Assembly (NCBI RefSeq): GCF_024628865.1
Contig: NZ_CP102384.1
Span: 1,809,001 to 1,873,000, forward strand
Length of the DNA stretch: 64,000 nt
Direction of reading: 5' to 3'
From: Sphingopyxis sp. DBS4
Lineage (GTDB): Bacteria > Pseudomonadota > Alphaproteobacteria > Sphingomonadales > Sphingomonadaceae
Positions within the stretch are counted from its first letter, which is position 1. Every line of letters begins with the position of its first letter. The position numbers and the translations under genes were made by a program. The notes below the pieces were generated by a model. The model saw only the letters and a list, made by a program, of their open reading frames with translations, was not told the origin of the DNA and made no database searches. This document shows positions 56,682-64,000 of this stretch, in pieces.

Positions 56682-56758
56682 GTCATCCCGGCGAAGGCCG
56701 GGATCTCGACCTTGCATCCCAACGCACCGGCGAGATCCCGGCCTTCGCCGGGATGACG
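56682..56758. repeat. Palindromic repeat, GTCATCCCGGC family
   Basis: Two GGTCATCCCGGCGAAGGCCG-type hairpins facing each other, with an inner GGGATCTCG/CGAGATCCC stem. Same unit as 4035-4062. Between aguA and aguB. Confidence 0.88.
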
Positions 56759-56822
56759 GAAATGAAGCATCGACCTCGGCTTTTGCGCTGGCAAGATGCG
56801 CCACCTCGCCTATATCCGCTCC

Positions 56823-57674
56823 ATGACCCGCACGATCTCCGTCGCCGCGCTGCAGCTTGCCCTGCCCGGCCCCGTCCAACCGAATATCGATGCGGTCGCC
56901 GCGCTCGTCGAGGAGGCGGCCTCGAAAGGCGCGCAGATCATCCTGCCCCCCGAACTCTTCGAAGGCCCCTATTTCTGCCAGGTCGAGGAGGAAGAGCTCT
57001 TCGCCAGTGCACGGCCGACCGCCGAGCATCCGAGCGTCATCCGGATGCAGGCGCTCGCGGAAAAGCTGAAGGTCGCAATCCCGACCAGCTTTTTCGAGAA
57101 GGACGGCCCGCATTATTACAATACGCTCGCGATGATCGGGCCCGATGGCGCGATCATGGGCACCTATCGTAAAAGTCACATCCCCGACGGCCCCGGCTAC
57201 GAGGAAAAATATTATTTCCGCCCCGGCAATACGGGGTTCAAGGTCTGGGACGTCTTCGGCACGCGGATCGGCGTCGGCGTCTGCTGGGACCAATGGTATC
57301 CCGAATGCGCGCGCGCGATGGCGCTGATGGGGGCCGAACTGCTTTTCTATCCGACCGCGATCGGATCGGAGCCCTATGACGCCGATCTCGACACCAGCCG
57401 CATGTGGCGGCGCGCGATGCAGGGCCATGCGGTGTCGAACTGTATGCCGGTGATCGCGGCGAACCGCATCGGCGCCGAGGACGAAGCGAATTTTTATGGG
57501 CACAGCTTCATCACCGACGAATGGGGCGACCTGACGCAGGCATTCGGCGCAGACGAGACCGGCGTTCTCGTGGAGGCGATCGATCTCGATCGCGCCGCGA
57601 AGCACCGCGCCGGCATGGGCTTTTTCCGCGACCGCCGTCCGCAGCTCTATGCGCGGTTGGCCGAAGATATCTGA
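56823..57674 (+). CDS. aguB: N-carbamoylputrescine amidase
   Basis: 283 aa nitrilase-fold enzyme. Catalytic triad: Glu in LPPELFEGPYF (about 42-52), Lys in YRKSHIPDGPGY and Cys in GVGVCWDQWYPE (about 147-158). Releases putrescine from N-carbamoylputrescine. ATG 56823 gives the usual TRTISVAALQ start; ATG 56796 is a longer alternative. Confidence 0.93.
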   Translation: MTRTISVAALQLALPGPVQPNIDAVAALVEEAASKGAQIILPPELFEGPYFCQVEEEELFASARPTAEHPSVIRMQALAEKLKVAIPTSFFEKDGPHYYNTLAMIGPDGAIMGTYRKSHIPDGPGYEEKYYFRPGNTGFKVWDVFGTRIGVGVCWDQWYPECARAMALMGAELLFYPTAIGSEPYDADLDTSRMWRRAMQGHAVSNCMPVIAANRIGAEDEANFYGHSFITDEWGDLTQAFGADETGVLVEAIDLDRAAKHRAGMGFFRDRRPQLYARLAEDI

Positions 57675-57693
57675 CAGACCCAAAGGGGGCAGC

Positions 57694-58335
57694 ATGGACA
57701 TACCCAAGGACATCTTCACCGAGCCCGAGGACGTCGATCCTGATACGCTCGCCAATCTCGGCCCGCTGCGGCGGCTCGCGGGCGTCTGGGAAGGGACGCG
57801 CGGCGTCGACGTAAATCCCAAGGCCGACGGCCCCGAGACGCGCAAATATTACGAACGGATCGAGATGCATCCGATCGACCCGCAGGCGAACGGGCCGCAG
57901 CTTTTCTATGGCCTGCGCTACCACGTCCATATCAACACGCCCGAGGAGGACATCGCCTTCCACGATCAGGTCGGCTATTGGCTCTATGAGGCGGCAACGG
58001 GTCTGATCATCCAGACGCTCGCCATCCCGCGCGGCCAGATCGCGATCGCCGCGGGGCACGCCAAGCCCGGTGCGAAGCAGTTGATCGTCAAGGCGACACG
58101 CGGACAAACCGAATATGGCATCTGCTCGACCACCTTCCTCGAACAGGCCTTTCGCACCGACAGCTACGAGCTGACCGTCGATTTCCACGACGACGGGTCG
58201 TGGAGCTATGTCTCCGACACGATGCTGATGGTAAAGGATCAGGGGCTGTTCCGGCATCGCGACCACAACCGGCTGAGCAAGATCGCCGAACCCGATCTCA
58301 ACCCCTGGGCCAAGATCGCGAAAGGCGCGGCTTAG
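57694..58335 (+). CDS. Nitrobindin-like heme-binding beta-barrel protein
   Basis: 213 aa. LGPLRRLAGVWEGTRGVDVN (split at about residues 22-41) carries the G-x-W-x-G motif of nitrobindin/FABP-like barrels; HDQVGYWLYEAATG and HAKPGAKQLIVKA follow. Nitrobindins bind heme and nitric oxide or peroxynitrite; the heme His position is not certain here. GGGGGC at a 4-5 nt spacing before ATG 57694. Confidence 0.8.
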   Translation: MDIPKDIFTEPEDVDPDTLANLGPLRRLAGVWEGTRGVDVNPKADGPETRKYYERIEMHPIDPQANGPQLFYGLRYHVHINTPEEDIAFHDQVGYWLYEAATGLIIQTLAIPRGQIAIAAGHAKPGAKQLIVKATRGQTEYGICSTTFLEQAFRTDSYELTVDFHDDGSWSYVSDTMLMVKDQGLFRHRDHNRLSKIAEPDLNPWAKIAKGAA

Positions 58336-58354
58336 GGACTGCGGAAGAAAAGCT

Positions 58355-58438
58355 GTGTCCCCGCGAAGGCGGGGACCCATCTCCGGCCGGTTCCATCTTG
58401 CTCCGGCGGGAGATGGGCTCCCGCCTTCGCGGGAGCAC
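58355..58438. repeat. Palindromic repeat, CCCCGCGAAGGCGGGG family
   Basis: GTGTCCCCGCGAAGGCGGGG and CTCCCGCCTTCGCGGGAGCA arms around CCCATCTCCGGCCGG. Matches 52645-52729. Confidence 0.85.
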
Positions 58439-58516
58439 ACAGTTTTTTCAGATCGCGACGCTCTAACCGCTCCACTGCGTAAGATGCGCGCTCATCTGCG
58501 AAGGCTTGATCCCGCC

Positions 58517-59137
58517 CTAGTTCTGAAAGCGACGGATGCTTTCGAGGTCGGCACGGTCGAGCGGCTGGGTCAGCCACAAACCGCCGCGCGTCCCGCGCGA
58601 CCAGCGCACGATCGCCTTGCGGCGGATTCCGCTCGCGAGCACGAGATCGAGTTCCTTGCCGACCTCCAGATGCCCGTCGTGGACGAAACCCGCGCCGCTC
58701 TGCGACAGGTCGACGAGCTCGATCTCGCTCGTGCCTTCGTCGGTCACCACCTGCGCGCTGCTGTGGACGGGAAGTCGCGGCTGACGATAGCCGCTCGCAC
58801 GCTGTTCGGCAGCGAGCTGTTTGAGCACGTCGGCGACGTCGACTTCCTCGTCGAACGCGACGCCGCAACGGCCGCCTTCGGACCACACGACCTTGCCCCG
58901 CACGGTCACCGCATCCGAAAGCGCGATTTCGAGCTGTTCGCCGACCGTGATCGGCACATCGGCGGCGAGCATCATGCCGTTGTCGGACATGTTGCGCACA
59001 CGCCACAGACCAACGTCGCCATCGCGCGTGACCTTCGCGATGCGCCACACGGTGCGATAGCGGTCGGCGCCACGGCGATCGGCCTCGCCCGCCGGTAGCG
59101 GCTCAGGCGTCGCGCTGGAGAGGAGCGGTTTCTTCAT
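58517..59137 (-). CDS. Tandem PilZ-domain protein
   Basis: 206 aa from ATG 59137, with GAGG 5 nt before it. Domain 1 (15-110): ADRRGADRYR (the RxxxR motif) and RNMSDNGMML (the D/NxSxxG motif). Domain 2 (about 120-205): LPVHSSAQV and LVDLSQSGAGF. The first domain should bind c-di-GMP; the second lacks the RxxxR, so may be structural. Output unknown. The 287 bp between this gene and dctD are AT-rich with no gene that I can see. Confidence 0.88.
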   Translation of the reverse strand: MKKPLLSSATPEPLPAGEADRRGADRYRTVWRIAKVTRDGDVGLWRVRNMSDNGMMLAADVPITVGEQLEIALSDAVTVRGKVVWSEGGRCGVAFDEEVDVADVLKQLAAEQRASGYRQPRLPVHSSAQVVTDEGTSEIELVDLSQSGAGFVHDGHLEVGKELDLVLASGIRRKAIVRWSRGTRGGLWLTQPLDRADLESIRRFQN

Positions 59138-59424
59138 GCCATCCTCGTTGAAAGCAGCACCGGAAGAATGGGAATATGTCATAATATACTCAGCACAACT
59201 CGATGCCGACGCCCAATATTAGCAAAATTTCGCATAATATTCAACGACACTAGAAATCACAGTTAACCTAAATTCAACGAACTGGCCTTCGCACCAACGA
59301 CCATGGCGGGTGATTATGAATAAAATCCCCAATTTGCAGAATTTAACGGCACCATAGTGGCAGCATTAAGCGATCACGGCCCGTCGAAAAACGCCGGGAC
59401 GGATCGAACGAGCTGGAAACGCCC

Positions 59425-60762
59425 TCAGCCTCGATAGATTTTCGGATCGATGCCGTGACGCGCGATCTTGTCATAGAGTGTCTTGCGCGGGATGCGCAGG
59501 AACGCGAGCGTGGCCGCGATATCGCCGCCCGCGCTTGCCAGCGCGTCGCGAATGGCATGCGCCTCGAACTGCGCCACCCGCTCGGGCAGCGCCGGCGGTA
59601 TCGCACCGTCTTCGGGGACCGGCGCCTCCAGTCCCAGCACCTCGCTATAGGCGAAATTGCGAAGCTCGCGGACATTGCCCGGCCAGTCATGTTCGATCAG
59701 GTGCCGGCGCGCGGCATCGCCCAGGGTAAAATCCCGCGCGCCCATGCGGCCTGTCGCTTCCTCGACGAAAGACGCAAAAAGCTGCGGGATATCGACCCTG
59801 CGCTCGCGAAGCGGCGGCATCCGCAGCCGCACGACGTTGAGGCGATAGAAAAGGTCTTCGCGAAATTCGCCGGCACGAACCGCCTGTTGCAGGTCGCGGC
59901 GCGACGACGCGATAATGCGCAGGTCGACCCCGCGCGGCTCGCTCGCGCCGATCGGGCGGATCTTTCGCTCCTCGACGACGCGGAGCAGCGTCGCCTGGAT
60001 CGCAAGCGGCATATTGTCGATGCCGTCGAGGAACAGGGTACCGCGATGGCTCTGTTCGATCCGCCCTTCGCGGGCAATCGGGCCATAGCCGGGGGCGCCG
60101 CGATCGTGGCCGAACAGTTCGACCTCGGCGAGCCCTTCGGGAAGCGCACCGCAATCGACCGCGACGAAGGGGCGGCCCGACCGCGGCCCCTGGCGATGGA
60201 GGAGCAGCGCCGCGAGTTCCTTGCCCGTACCCGTCTCGCCTTCGACGAGCACGTCGATGTCGGCGCGCGCGATCTGGACGATCGTCGCGCGAAGCTGCGC
60301 CATGACCGGGCTGTCGCCGATCAGCGGGCTGTCGACGCTGGTCTCGGCGGCGGCGCGCAACATCCGATTGTCGAGAATCAGACGCCGGGAAGTCAGCGCC
60401 TTGCGAACGGCCGCGATCAGATGATCGGTCGCATAGGGCTTGGCGAGAAAATCGAATGCCCCGCCTTTCAGCGCCCCGATCGCCATCGGCACGTCGGCGT
60501 GCCCGGTGATCAGGATGACGGGGATCTCGGCGTCGATCGCCCGGATGCGCGCGAAGAATTCGAGCCCGTCGAGGCGCGGCATGCGGATATCGGTGACCAC
60601 CGCGCCGCTGAACGCATCGTCGATCGCCGCAAGCGCCGTCTCGGCATCGACGAAGGCCCGGACCTCGATATCGGCGAGTTCGAGCGACTGCACGGTCGCC
60701 GCGCGCAGAGCGTCGTCGTCGTCGACGAAAATGACCTGCTGGTGAGACACGAATTCGCTCAT
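59425..60762 (-). CDS. dctD: DctD-like response regulator with altered AAA+ motifs
   Basis: 445 aa. Receiver (1-125; VFVDDDDALR, Asp in AVVTDIRMPRLDG), AAA+ domain (140-375) with intact Walker A GETGTGKE, and a Fis-type HTH at the C-terminus (IPRKTLYDKIARHG). The sigma-54 loop GAFTGA is replaced by GAPGYGP, and the Walker B segment reads GTLFLDGID instead of LFLDEI. Sigma-54 activation is therefore doubtful; it may work with sigma-70, as some NtrC-type regulators do. Overlaps dctB by ATGA. Confidence 0.9.
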   Translation of the reverse strand: MSEFVSHQQVIFVDDDDALRAATVQSLELADIEVRAFVDAETALAAIDDAFSGAVVTDIRMPRLDGLEFFARIRAIDAEIPVILITGHADVPMAIGALKGGAFDFLAKPYATDHLIAAVRKALTSRRLILDNRMLRAAAETSVDSPLIGDSPVMAQLRATIVQIARADIDVLVEGETGTGKELAALLLHRQGPRSGRPFVAVDCGALPEGLAEVELFGHDRGAPGYGPIAREGRIEQSHRGTLFLDGIDNMPLAIQATLLRVVEERKIRPIGASEPRGVDLRIIASSRRDLQQAVRAGEFREDLFYRLNVVRLRMPPLRERRVDIPQLFASFVEEATGRMGARDFTLGDAARRHLIEHDWPGNVRELRNFAYSEVLGLEAPVPEDGAIPPALPERVAQFEAHAIRDALASAGGDIAATLAFLRIPRKTLYDKIARHGIDPKIYRG

Positions 60763-62513
60763 GCGCGGCGAACCTCCAGCCGAAAGGCCGCGCCGCCCAG
60801 CGGCGACGCGACACTGTCGAGTGCGCCGCCGAATTCGCGCGCGATGTCACGCGCGATGCCCAGCCCCAGTCCGAGCCCATCAGCCTTTCCGGTGACGAAG
60901 GGCGTGAAGAGATTGTCGGCGACGTCGGGCGCAATCCCCGGCCCGTTGTCGGCGACGGTGATCGCGATATCGCCCTGCTCTCGCGTTTCGATACGGATGC
61001 GCGGATCGGGGCGGCCGGTCAGCGCGTCGAGCGCGTTCTGGAGCAGGTTGACGAGAATCTGTTCGAACCGCACACGGTCGGCGATGCAGCGCATTCCCGG
61101 CGCTTCGCCGACGCGCTCGACCGTGACGCCATGTTCGCGGATGCGATCGCCGACGAGCAGCAGCGCTCCGTCGATCACCCGCGCGATCTCGACCGGGCCG
61201 AGCACAGGCGTGCTGCGCCGCGCGAAGCTGCGCAGTTCGGCAATGATCGCGGCGATCCGCTCGGTCAGCGCGACGATCGTGCCGATATTGTCGCGCGCCT
61301 TGCCCGCGTCGCCGCGATCGAGAAACGTGCCGGCGTTTTCGGCAAAACCACGGATCGCCGCGACCGGCTGGTTGATTTCGTGCGCGACGCCCGCGGTAAT
61401 CTGCCCGATCGTGCCGAGGCGGCTCGCCTGCGACAATTCCTCGCGCGCGGCGCGGAACCGCCGGTTTGCCTCGACCAGATCGGCGGTGCGCGCCGCAACC
61501 TCGATTTCGAGCATGTGGCGTGCTTCCGCCTGCAACCGCTGCTTCTCGCGCGCGCGGAACACCCAGGTCAGCAGCGCGGCGAGCAGGATGAAGGCGATCA
61601 GGATCGCGGTGCGCGCGGTCGCATTGGCGCTGGCCTCGGCCGGCGCGAGCGGCTGGAAGGCGTGCAGCCGGGCGCCCGCCATCGGCACCGGAACCGTCGC
61701 TTCGCGGTAGCGCGCGTCGCCGTTCGCCCAGGTCGCTCCGTCTTTCGTGAGAGGGAGCGGCGTGAGCGGCAGATCGCCGAATTGCAGCACCGCACGAATC
61801 GCCGCGCGCGTCCGCTCGTCGATCGGCGCGAGAGTGCGAAAGCGCCAGTCGGGGCGGCTGGTGATGATGACGACGCCATGATCGTCGGTGACGAAGGTTG
61901 CGAGCGGCTGGCGCGCCCATTCGGCTTCGAGGCCGCCGAACTCGACCTTGACGACGATCACGCCGAGCGCCCGGCCGCCTTCCTCGACGCGGCGGGCGAT
62001 GAACAGCCCGGGCCGGCCGCTAACCGTGCCGAGCGCGAACAATTCGGCGCTGCCCTTTGCCATGGCGTCGCGGAAATAGGGGCGAAAGCCGTAATTCTGG
62101 CCGACGAAGCTCTGCGGGCGGCGCCAGTTGCTCGCGGCGATCGTCCGGCCGTCGCGCGCGATCAGGTAGATGACCGCGGCATCGGTGCGATCGGCGAGCA
62201 GTTCGAGCTTGTCGTTCATCCGCCGCGCCGCCCCGGCATCGCCGCTGCCCAGCACGGTGCGGACGTCGGGATATTCGGTGAGCACCAGCGGAAGCAGGCG
62301 GAATTTCTGAAGCTCGCCCGCCAGCCGGCGCGACGCGCTTCGCGCCTGCTGCTCGGCGGCGGCGTCGGATGCGACGCGCGCATGGCCCGCTGCCCAGCCG
62401 AAGGCGGCGACCGCGATCATCGCCAGCAGCAGCAAGGCGAGCAGGGCCGCCCAGATCAGGCGCCGCCCAGCACCCGGCGCGTGCGAATCATCAAGGATGA
62501 CCGGAGTCGTCAT
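60759..62513 (-). CDS. dctB: DctB-like sensor histidine kinase
   Basis: 584 aa. TM1 (about 17-38), a double-CACHE periplasmic sensor (40-295; RRLAGELQKFRLLPLVLTEYP, FVGQNYGFRPYFRDAM and GRPGLFIARRV), TM2 (about 298-318), coiled coil, then DHp with GVAHEINQPVAAIRGF (about 372-387) and HATPase (DNGPGI, GLGLGLGIA). Senses C4-dicarboxylates. Its start codon lies in a palindromic operator. Confidence 0.92.
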   Translation of the reverse strand: MTTPVILDDSHAPGAGRRLIWAALLALLLLAMIAVAAFGWAAGHARVASDAAAEQQARSASRRLAGELQKFRLLPLVLTEYPDVRTVLGSGDAGAARRMNDKLELLADRTDAAVIYLIARDGRTIAASNWRRPQSFVGQNYGFRPYFRDAMAKGSAELFALGTVSGRPGLFIARRVEEGGRALGVIVVKVEFGGLEAEWARQPLATFVTDDHGVVIITSRPDWRFRTLAPIDERTRAAIRAVLQFGDLPLTPLPLTKDGATWANGDARYREATVPVPMAGARLHAFQPLAPAEASANATARTAILIAFILLAALLTWVFRAREKQRLQAEARHMLEIEVAARTADLVEANRRFRAAREELSQASRLGTIGQITAGVAHEINQPVAAIRGFAENAGTFLDRGDAGKARDNIGTIVALTERIAAIIAELRSFARRSTPVLGPVEIARVIDGALLLVGDRIREHGVTVERVGEAPGMRCIADRVRFEQILVNLLQNALDALTGRPDPRIRIETREQGDIAITVADNGPGIAPDVADNLFTPFVTGKADGLGLGLGIARDIAREFGGALDSVASPLGGAAFRLEVRRA

Positions 62514-62587
62514 ATGTGCGGATTATCGCACATATAAGTTCATGGTAAGCGGAAAATCGCACATTCGAAACGGGGAAATATCGCACC
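62512..62587. promoter_or_regulatory. Repeated TCGCACAT sites between dctB and dctA
   Basis: Perfect palindrome ATATGTGCG-GATTAT-CGCACATAT (62512-62535), then half-sites AAATCGCACAT (62554-62564) and ATATCGCACC (62578-62587). Candidate DctD sites controlling both directions. I see no GG-N10-GC sigma-54 promoter in the intergenic region. Confidence 0.55.
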
Positions 62588-62709
62588 CCCCTCCGCAATG
62601 GCCTTATTTTCTGCCGTTTTTCGGATAATGCGAAGTTCGTGGACCGGCGATGGGGCCGGCCATAATTTTGGGGAAGCAACGGCGAAAGGCCGTGCTCGGG
62701 AGGATGTAC

Positions 62710-64000
62710 GTGGCAGCCATCATAATCGACGAGACCGGACGGGCGCCGGCGGGAACGACACCGTTCTACCGCCACCTCTATGTCCAGGTGCTCGCCGCCA
62801 TTCTTCTGGGCGTGATCATCGGCCATCTCTGGCCCGCGACCGGCGAGGCGCTGCGGCCGCTCGGCGACGGCTTCATCAAGCTCGTCAAGATGATCATCGC
62901 CCCGGTGATCTTCATCACCCTCGTCACCGGCATCGCGGGAATGACCGAATTGCGTTCGGTCGGCCGTGTCGCGGGCAAGGCCTTCGCCTATTTCCTCTTC
63001 TTCTCGACACTGGCGCTGATCGTCGGCCTGATCGTCGCCAACACGGTGCAGCCGGGCGCGGGCATGAACATCGACCCGAAGACGCTCGATGCCGGCGCGG
63101 TGTCCGGCTATGTCGAAAAGGCGAAACACAGCGGACTGGTCGATTTCATCATGTCGGCGATTCCGACGACGCTCGTCTCGGCGCTCACCGGGGATTCGCT
63201 GCTCCAGGTGTTACTGGTCTCGATCCTGTTCGGGATTGCGCTGTCGATGGTCGGCGAACCCGCCGCGCCGGTGCGCGACCTGTTCGAGCGCGTCGGGCTC
63301 GTCATCTTCCGGCTTGTCGCGATCCTGATGCGCGCGGCGCCGGTCGGGGCGTTCGGCGCGATGGCCTTCACGATCGGCAAATATGGGGTCGGATCGCTCG
63401 CGAATCTCGCCGGGCTGCTCGCGACCTTCTATCTCACCTCGGCGATCTTCGTGGTCGTCGTGCTCGGCATCGCGGCGCGGCTCGCGGGCTTTTCGATCTT
63501 CAAGCTGATCCGCTATCTGCGCGCCGAGCTGTTGCTCGTGCTCGGCACCTCCTCGTCGGAAAGTGCGCTGCCCAGCCTGATGGAGAAGATGGAGCGCGCC
63601 GGCTGCGCCAAGTCGGTCGTAGGGCTGGTGGTGCCGACGGGCTACAGCTTCAACCTCGACGGCACCAACATCTATATGACGCTCGCCGCGCTGTTCATCG
63701 CGCAGGCTTGCAATGTCGACCTGTCGCTCGGCCAGCAGGTCGCGCTGCTGCTCGTCGCGATGATCAGCTCGAAAGGCGCGGCGGGCGTCACCGGCGCGGG
63801 GTTCGTCACGCTGGCCGCGACGCTGTCGATCGTGCCGTCGGTTCCGGTCGCGGGCATGGCGCTGATCCTCGGCATCGACCGCTTCATGTCGGAATGCCGC
63901 AGCCTCACCAATTTCATCGGCAACGCGGTGGCGACGGTCGTCGTCGCTCGCTGGGACAATGCGCTCGATCGCGATCAGCTGCGACTGGCGCTCGACGGCG
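62710..64000 (+). CDS. dctA: C4-dicarboxylate/amino acid:cation symporter DctA (runs off window)
   Basis: About 430 residues visible, C-terminus cut by the window end. GTG 62710 chosen because GGGAGG is 6 nt upstream; ATG 62704 touches the ribosome site. About eight TM helices, the Ser-rich hairpin [18 protein letters not shown] (about 277-294) and the substrate-binding [18 protein letters not shown] (about 317-334). Imports succinate, fumarate or malate with cations. Divergent from dctB-dctD. Confidence 0.94.
   Translation, partial: MAAIIIDETGRAPAGTTPFYRHLYVQVLAAILLGVIIGHLWPATGEALRPLGDGFIKLVKMIIAPVIFITLVTGIAGMTELRSVGRVAGKAFAYFLFFSTLALIVGLIVANTVQPGAGMNIDPKTLDAGAVSGYVEKAKHSGLVDFIMSAIPTTLVSALTGDSLLQVLLVSILFGIALSMVGEPAAPVRDLFERVGLVIFRLVAILMRAAPVGAFGAMAFTIGKYGVGSLANLAGLLATFYLTSAIFVVVVLGIAARLAGFSIFKLIRYLRAELLLVLGTSSSESALPSLMEKMERAGCAKSVVGLVVPTGYSFNLDGTNIYMTLAALFIAQACNVDLSLGQQVALLLVAMISSKGAAGVTGAGFVTLAATLSIVPSVPVAGMALILGIDRFMSECRSLTNFIGNAVATVVVARWDNALDRDQLRLALDG

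Noticed and set aside
62580..62700. Sigma-54 promoter upstream of dctA
   Set aside because: The best GG and GC pair is 11 bp apart, not 10, and lacks the flanking bases.

Overview
The window is chromosomal DNA of a high-GC alphaproteobacterium. Gene content and protein flavour point to the Sphingomonadales, most like Sphingopyxis or Sphingomonas: fused lipoyl-PdhB, NDUFS4-like and DUF4170 proteins, PhoB-type porin control, and many short palindromic intergenic repeats of the GTCATTGCGAG, GTCATCCCGGC and GTCATTCCCGC kinds. The genus is an inference from sequence flavour. I see no CRISPR array, prophage, transposase or plasmid backbone. About 70 genes are packed densely, many sharing TGATG or ATGA stop/start overlaps.

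Layout. 1-3.1 kb: an iron-box-preceded operon of a PepSY membrane protein, a DUF2271 protein with an apparent flavinylation motif, a DUF4198 protein and the flavin transferase ApbE. 3.2-11.7 kb: the most unusual region. It holds a class III cyclase-like protein, an RsbU-type SpoIIE phosphatase, an ADP/ATP-carrier-like transporter fused to HEAT repeats, two membrane sensors (one ending in a cyclic-nucleotide-binding fold, one in a decayed SpoIIE domain), a STAS antagonist and an RsbW-like ATPase. 11.7-19.6 kb: a SET-protein/PLP-decarboxylase pair, a Pho-box-controlled porin, an SDR, two membrane proteins, serine acetyltransferase and a phytoene-synthase-like protein. 19.7-27.1 kb: pdhA-pdhB (with a perfect inverted repeat inside the pdhB linker), ftsB, a fluoride-riboswitch operon (crcB plus a universal stress protein), a divergent regulator/methyltransferase pair, and enolase.

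27.3-40.2 kb: four small envelope/stress-type proteins, DUF4170, NDUFS4-like, HrpB helicase, polyprenyl diphosphate synthase, chorismate mutase, a GST, an exported esterase, a TPR protein and a PepSY/response-regulator/histidine-kinase operon. 40.2-53.1 kb: tRNA-Val(CAC), HU, Lon, YbaB-DnaX, SRP RNA, a lipoprotein class A beta-lactamase coupled to a ferredoxin and a cysteine desulfurase under a second iron box, an alpha/beta hydrolase, then rpiB-glyA-small protein-nrdR-trmJ and a second chorismate mutase. 53.2-64 kb: rpsD with a structured leader, an M28 peptidase, the aguA-aguB agmatine-to-putrescine pair, a nitrobindin-like protein, a tandem-PilZ protein, and the dctD-dctB/dctA dicarboxylate locus, with dctA running off the window end.
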